Part shown: one piece after another, positions 60,368 through 64,000 of the stretch
How the letters are laid out: each line of letters begins with the position of its first letter
Numbering within the stretch: position 1 is the stretch's first letter
Assembly (NCBI RefSeq): GCF_900199455.1
Contig: NZ_FZQR01000017.1
Location: 1 to 64,000 of the forward strand
Source: Mesorhizobium carmichaelinearum
GTDB taxonomy: Bacteria; Pseudomonadota; Alphaproteobacteria; Rhizobiales; Rhizobiaceae
Length of the DNA: 64,000 nt
Reading direction: 5' to 3'
The notes under the pieces: generated by a model
Seen by the model: the letters and a program-made list of their open reading frames with translations, nothing else
Told to the model about the DNA's origin: nothing
The model's database searches: none
Position numbers and translations under genes: made by a program

Positions 60368-60877
60368 CTATTCAGCCGCTTCCGCAGCCACGTTCACGGC
60401 CGATTCAGCCAGCTTGGTCAGAGCCACGTCGGTCTTCTTCTCTTCCGCAAGCGTCAGGTCCAGAAGCTGAGCCGCCTCGGTCAAACCAAGTTCCGACGCC
60501 CAGGTCCGCATGGTTCCGTAGCGTGAAATCTCGTAGTGCTCGACCGCCTGAGCGGCGGCCAGAAGGCCAGCGTCCAGGGCAGGGCTGTCTTTGTACTCCT
60601 CCATGATCTCGGCGCCCTCCTCGGTGATGCCCATGATGGCGGCACAGGTCTTGGCGGCCGGCTTTTTGCCGATGACCTCGAACACCTCTTCGAGGCGCGC
60701 GACATGCTCCTGCGTCTCCGTGTAATGCTTCTCGAAAGCGGCCTTCAGGTCCGGGCTGTGGGCTGCCTTTGCCATCTTCGGCAGTGTGGCGAGGATCTTC
60801 TTCTCGGCGAAGTAGATGTCTTTGAGGGTATCGTGGAACAGGTCGTCGAGACCCTTGGGTGTTTTGTTGGTGGCCAT
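60368..60877 (-). CDS. YciE/YciF-type DUF892 protein
   Basis: A 169-residue ferritin-like four-helix protein: DLFHDTLKDIYFAEKKILATLPKMAKAA, HYTETQEHVARLEEVFE, ISRYGTMRTWASELGLTEAAQLL, with the Glu/His positions expected for a di-iron site. Members are stress-induced and are often called ferritin-like or YciE. ATG at 60877 with GAAGGA upstream. Confidence 0.9.
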   Translation of the reverse strand: MATNKTPKGLDDLFHDTLKDIYFAEKKILATLPKMAKAAHSPDLKAAFEKHYTETQEHVARLEEVFEVIGKKPAAKTCAAIMGITEEGAEIMEEYKDSPALDAGLLAAAQAVEHYEISRYGTMRTWASELGLTEAAQLLDLTLAEEKKTDVALTKLAESAVNVAAEAAE

Positions 60878-60971
60878 TCGTCTATTCCTTCTGTTTCAGT
60901 GTTATCGCCCCCGAATTGAAGGCATCGGTTGGACGTCACCCGGAGTGTCATCCCGGGCGAAGGTCTCTCGG

Positions 60972-61406
60972 TTACGCGTCGTGCAGTTGAACTTCGTCGT
61001 AGGAACAAGTCGCAACGATATCGCCGCTGGAGTTGCGAGCCCTGACCGCCCAGCCAACCGGGGCGACGGCGTTGTCGAGCGCATCCCTCCACAGATCTTC
61101 GGCTGACTGCCGCACTTCCTGTTGAACGGCATGTAAGTCGGGAAGCGAGATGCCCGGCATGACCCGGACGACGCCCCTGTCCTGATATTCAAACGTGTAG
61201 AGCTCGGCGCTTTCCTCGGCTCTGCCGGTATCTTGCCGATCGAATGCGATGAGCTGGGCCATCATCTGCTTGGCAGTCTCGATCAGCTCTGCGTCTTCTT
61301 TTCCGTTGGCAGCAAGAGAAACACTGATTGCTTCGCCGCCTTCACCAACAAATTCGACCACGTCCACAACGGTGTTGCGATGGACCGTCGTTTCTATGAG
61401 TTGCAT
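60972..61406 (-). CDS. Conserved hypothetical protein
   Basis: 144 residues, MQLIETTVHRNTVVDVVEFVGEGGEAISVSLAANGKEDAELIETAKQMMAQLIAF..., soluble, acidic. GGAG seven bases before the ATG at 61406. A weak EcfG-like element lies just upstream. It may be co-transcribed with the DUF892 gene 94 bases downstream. No family recognised. Confidence 0.6.
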   Translation of the reverse strand: MQLIETTVHRNTVVDVVEFVGEGGEAISVSLAANGKEDAELIETAKQMMAQLIAFDRQDTGRAEESAELYTFEYQDRGVVRVMPGISLPDLHAVQQEVRQSAEDLWRDALDNAVAPVGWAVRARNSSGDIVATCSYDEVQLHDA

Positions 61407-61433
61407 CCGGATTCTCCTGCATTGTAACGGACC

Positions 61434-61458
61434 AATCTCCCGCTCGACGCGACGTTCC
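61434..61458 (-). promoter_or_regulatory. Weak EcfG-like element
   Basis: Minus-strand GGAAC (plus 61454-61458), 16 bases, GATT (61434-61437), 28 bases before the start at 61406; fits only the relaxed GGAAC-N18-TT form. Confidence 0.35.
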
Positions 61459-61833
61459 CGAGCAGAACAAAGAAACTCGTTTGGGGCACCCTGCTATGCC
61501 GCGATTAGTGGAGCCGTGAACGGGAGATGAGGTCTGCGGCCATTGACTGCCGGGCGTCAGCGTCCGACCGTCTCTCACGTGCTTGATCGCTAGAGTGCAA
61601 ACGACATGGGCGCCCTGCCGGCGAACGTCGTCGAGACGGTCCAGGAAGAAGGACAGGGTGTTAGCGGTGTTCGACCCATTCAATGAAATGTTGGGACGGA
61701 ACAGCAGTTCTTCGTCCGCAAGGCCGGGCGGTGGGGCAGTCATGTCCATAGTAGCATCCTTTGCTGAAGCGGAGTCAGGTGGGGCGGCCTAAATCGTCAG
61801 CGCCGGCAAAAGTTCCTACAGATTCTTCGCCCT
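61459..61833. other. Stretch with one doubtful frame
   Basis: A minus frame starting at 61749 (MDMTAPPPGLADEELLFRPNISLNGSNTANTLSFFLDRLDDVRRQGAHVV) has AAGGA nine bases upstream and protein-like first 50 residues, then degrades and overlaps the promoter and start of the gene at 61406. It is probably a truncated or frameshifted small gene. Confidence 0.35.
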
Positions 61834-63174
61834 ATGGACCTTTCCACGACGTCGCGAGTTGATGCGGCAGCGGAGGGAACTATGGACAAAACCAGTAAGA
61901 ATCCGGCTGTAGGGCAGTCCAAACCACGGCTACTCGGCGTCTTGGGACCCGGCCTTATCACAGGGGCCTCCGACGACGACCCGAGCGGCATAGCCACCTA
62001 CTCTCAAGCGGGCGCCCAATTCGGTTTTGCGCTGACCTGGACCATGCTGTTCAGCTACCCGCTGATGTCCGTGGTCCAGGAGATCAGTGCCAGGATCGGG
62101 CGCACGACGGGGCGTGGCATCGCCGGCAATATGCTCAAATATTATCCGAACTGGCTCCTCCAATCCGTGGTGGTGCTGCTGCTGATTGCCAATACCATCA
62201 ACATCGGCGCGGATCTCGGCGCCATGGGCGACGCGCTCAAATTGATCATAGGGGGGCCGTCCCTGATCTATGTGGTGGCGTTTGGCGCCCTCTCGGTGAT
62301 CCTCCAGGTGTTTTTGATGTACACGCGCTACGTGTCTGTACTGAAGTGGCTGACGCTGTCCCTGTTTGCGTATTTCGGCACGGTCTTGTTTGTTTCCGTT
62401 CCGTGGGCCGAAGTTGCGCGGGGAATGCTGATCCCAAAATTCACGGCTGATGCCAATTTCTGGACGTCGGTGGTCGCGATCCTCGGCACGACCATTAGCC
62501 CGTATCTGTTCTTCTGGCAGGCTTCGCAGGAAGTCGAGGACCAGAAGGCCAAGCCGGAGCGCACACCTCTCAAGCACGCACCGGAACAGACGGAGAGCGC
62601 CGTCCAGCGCATCCGCCTCGACACGTACGTGGGCATGGCGTTCTCCAACATTGTCGCCCTGGCGATCATGATTACAGCGGGCGCCACCCTGCATGCCCAC
62701 GGTGTAACGGACATCCAATCGACGAGCCAGGCGGCGGAGGCCCTGAAGCCCGTCGCGGGCAACTTCGCCTTCGCCATCTTCGCGATTGGCGTCATCGGAA
62801 CCGGATTGCTGGCGATTCCTGTGCTGGCGGGCTCGGCCGGCTACGCATTGGGAGAGGCCCGTAAGTGGCCGGTTGGCCTCGATCGCAAGCCGCTCGAAGC
62901 CAAGGCCTTTTACGCCACCATTGCCGTGGCGACCGTTTTTGGCGCCTGCCTTAATTTGACGCCGATCAACCCGATCAAGGCCCTGTTCTGGAGTGCCGTC
63001 GTCAACGGCGTCGTTGCCGTCCCCGTCATGGCGGTGATGATGGCGATGACCGCGAGGCCGGATATCATGGGCAAGGCCACGGTCCCCCTACCGTTGCGTG
63101 TTATCGGTTGGGTGGCGACGGTTGTGATGAGTGCCGCGGCAGCGGTCATGGTCGGACAAATTGCCTGGGGTTAG
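61834..63174 (+). CDS. NRAMP-related metal ion transporter
   Basis: A 446-residue inner-membrane protein with about 11 spans and the NRAMP signature region PGLITGASDDDPSGIATYSQAGAQFGFA in pieces: the first-helix DDDPSG replaces the canonical DPGN, as in the NRAMP-related group linked to Mg2+ or other divalent ions. Second motif ILGTTISPYLFFWQASQEVE in helix 6. An ATG at 61882 (MDKTSKN) may be the true start. It precedes two small membrane-protein genes with short spacing. Confidence 0.85.
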   Translation: MDLSTTSRVDAAAEGTMDKTSKNPAVGQSKPRLLGVLGPGLITGASDDDPSGIATYSQAGAQFGFALTWTMLFSYPLMSVVQEISARIGRTTGRGIAGNMLKYYPNWLLQSVVVLLLIANTINIGADLGAMGDALKLIIGGPSLIYVVAFGALSVILQVFLMYTRYVSVLKWLTLSLFAYFGTVLFVSVPWAEVARGMLIPKFTADANFWTSVVAILGTTISPYLFFWQASQEVEDQKAKPERTPLKHAPEQTESAVQRIRLDTYVGMAFSNIVALAIMITAGATLHAHGVTDIQSTSQAAEALKPVAGNFAFAIFAIGVIGTGLLAIPVLAGSAGYALGEARKWPVGLDRKPLEAKAFYATIAVATVFGACLNLTPINPIKALFWSAVVNGVVAVPVMAVMMAMTARPDIMGKATVPLPLRVIGWVATVVMSAAAAVMVGQIAWG

Positions 63175-63179
63175 GTACG

Positions 63180-63662
63180 GTGACGCCAGACAAGAGAACC
63201 AAGCTCGCGCTGGATGAATCGCGGACCCTGATGCTGGGCGCGCAAATTCTTCTCGGCTTCCAGGTTCAAGGCCCCTTCCAGACAGCTTTTGCATTGCTGC
63301 CTTCCTTTGCCAAAGCGATGTACGTCATAGCCTTGGGCCTGATGGTCCTCGTGGTCGGCCTCGTGATCGCGCCGAGCGCCTATCATCGCATCGTCGAGCG
63401 CGGCGCGGCCGGTTCGCGCATCGATCGTGTCATTACGCGCGCCGCCGAGATCACCCTTGCGCCGTTTGCCGTGGCGATGGCGCTCGATCTCGGTATCGCC
63501 GGGCAGGTCATCGGAGGCGCCCCGGCTGCATTCGGTGCGGGACTTGCCGGCTTCGTCTTCGCGCTGACATTCTGGTTCGGCCCGGTGGTGTTTAGGACAG
63601 GTCAAAATGAGGCACAGCCATGCAGAACACTTCGACAGAGACCAAGATCGAGTTTGCGATGA
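63180..63662 (+). CDS. DUF6328 family membrane protein
   Basis: About 160 residues from a GTG at 63180, five bases after the transporter stop. The family motif LMLGAQILLGFQVQGPFQTAFALLP is followed by three further spans and VIAPSAYHRIVERG. Small membrane proteins of this family have unknown function. The last 20 residues overlap the next gene and are less typical. Confidence 0.75.
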   Translation: MTPDKRTKLALDESRTLMLGAQILLGFQVQGPFQTAFALLPSFAKAMYVIALGLMVLVVGLVIAPSAYHRIVERGAAGSRIDRVITRAAEITLAPFAVAMALDLGIAGQVIGGAPAAFGAGLAGFVFALTFWFGPVVFRTGQNEAQPCRTLRQRPRSSLR

Positions 63663-64000
63663 TCGAAAGCCGTATCGTGTTGCCGGGAGCGCAAGCGTTG
63701 CTGGGCTTCCAGCTGGCGATCGTGGCACCCAGGGCTTCGCCGACATGCTGACGTTTGAGAAGATCCTGCATGGTGTCGCATTGGCATGTGTGGCGTTCTC
63801 GACCGTCTTGCTGATGGCGCCCGCAGCTTACCACCGGATCGTTTATGCGGGGGAAGCTGTGCCGGCTTTTTACGTCATCGCCAGTAGATTGGTTCTGGCC
63901 GCCACCGCGTTCCTGGCGGTGGGCTTGGCTGTCGAAATGCACGTGGTGGTGAGCAAGATCACCGGTATAGCCGCCGCCGGCGACGCGGCCGCAGTTGTCA
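63620..64000 (+). pseudogene. Second DUF6328 gene with a frameshift (partial, runs off right edge)
   Basis: Starts MQNTSTETKIEFAMIESRIVLPGAQALLGFQLAI, then a one-base deletion near 63727 shifts the frame; the true continuation GTQGFADMLTFEKILHGVALACVAFSTVLLMAPAAYHRIVYAGE runs to the window end. It is a paralogue of the preceding gene (LLGFQ, then LLMAPAAYHRIV in both). The C-terminus is outside the window. Confidence 0.75.

Noticed and set aside
1..64000. CRISPR arrays, rRNA, complete tRNA genes, conjugation or type IV secretion genes
   Set aside because: No regularly spaced repeats, no complete RNA gene and no relaxase or Tra/Trb/VirB sequence was recognised.

Overview
The window is a piece of a large repABC plasmid from an alphaproteobacterium of the order Hyphomicrobiales (Rhizobiales), most likely a Mesorhizobium/Rhizobium-type bacterium. 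The evidence is a complete repA-repB-repC operon with rhizobial-style partition palindromes and an antisense RNA, a SyrB-like regulator, DUF1419/DUF1173/DUF932 plasmid genes, an NfeR1-like (alpha-r14) small RNA, and several promoters of the alphaproteobacterial general-stress sigma factor type (EcfG/RpoE2, GGAAC-N16/17-CGTT). No rRNA, tRNA gene, CRISPR array or conjugation gene set was found.

Layout. 1-13.1 kb: conserved plasmid backbone block, mostly on the minus strand (Strawberry-notch helicase/methyltransferase running off the left edge, DUF1419, large ParB-like protein, DUF932), with DUF1173 on the plus strand, a deleted second copy of DUF1173 and its intergenic region at 12.3-12.9 kb, then the small RNA. 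13.1-17.8 kb: a double cold-shock-domain gene with a frameshift, then an IetAS-type defence/stability pair (subtilisin-like protease plus AAA ATPase). 17.9-22.4 kb: gene fragments and the repABC replicon. 22.5-27.9 kb: a tyrosine recombinase, DUF1403 and ScpB module with an inverted-repeat operator, preceded by a Xre-RES toxin-antitoxin pair and a decayed second recombinase copy. 28-44 kb: an accessory zone of small stress-type genes, fragments (pyrophosphatase, VirJ/AcvB, DNA ligase, CHASE3 sensor) and insertion-sequence debris (IS110, IS66, IS3 pieces) around one intact IS21 element. 44-51 kb: a non-homologous end-joining group (LigD, a second ATP-dependent ligase, Ku) mixed with small genes under EcfG-type promoters; LigD, the second ligase and Ku all carry frameshifts or a stop. 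51-60 kb: an apparently intact polysaccharide operon (two glycosyltransferases, UDP-galactopyranose mutase, a GH1-type protein, an amidohydrolase) with translational overlaps, a divergent beta-propeller glycosidase, and a methyltransferase. 60-64 kb: DUF892 protein, small genes, an NRAMP-related transporter and a tandem pair of DUF6328 membrane proteins, the second cut by the right edge.

How it works together. The left half is replication, partition, stability (RepABC, ParB, ScpB, recombinase, Xre-RES, IetAS). The right half reads as a general-stress-response cargo: DNA end joining, membrane and surface polysaccharide functions, and small stress proteins, several sharing the same promoter type. 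A striking feature is that most broken genes are broken by single-base deletions and are concentrated between 28 and 51 kb, which is either true decay or sequence error and should be settled before any of them is called non-functional.
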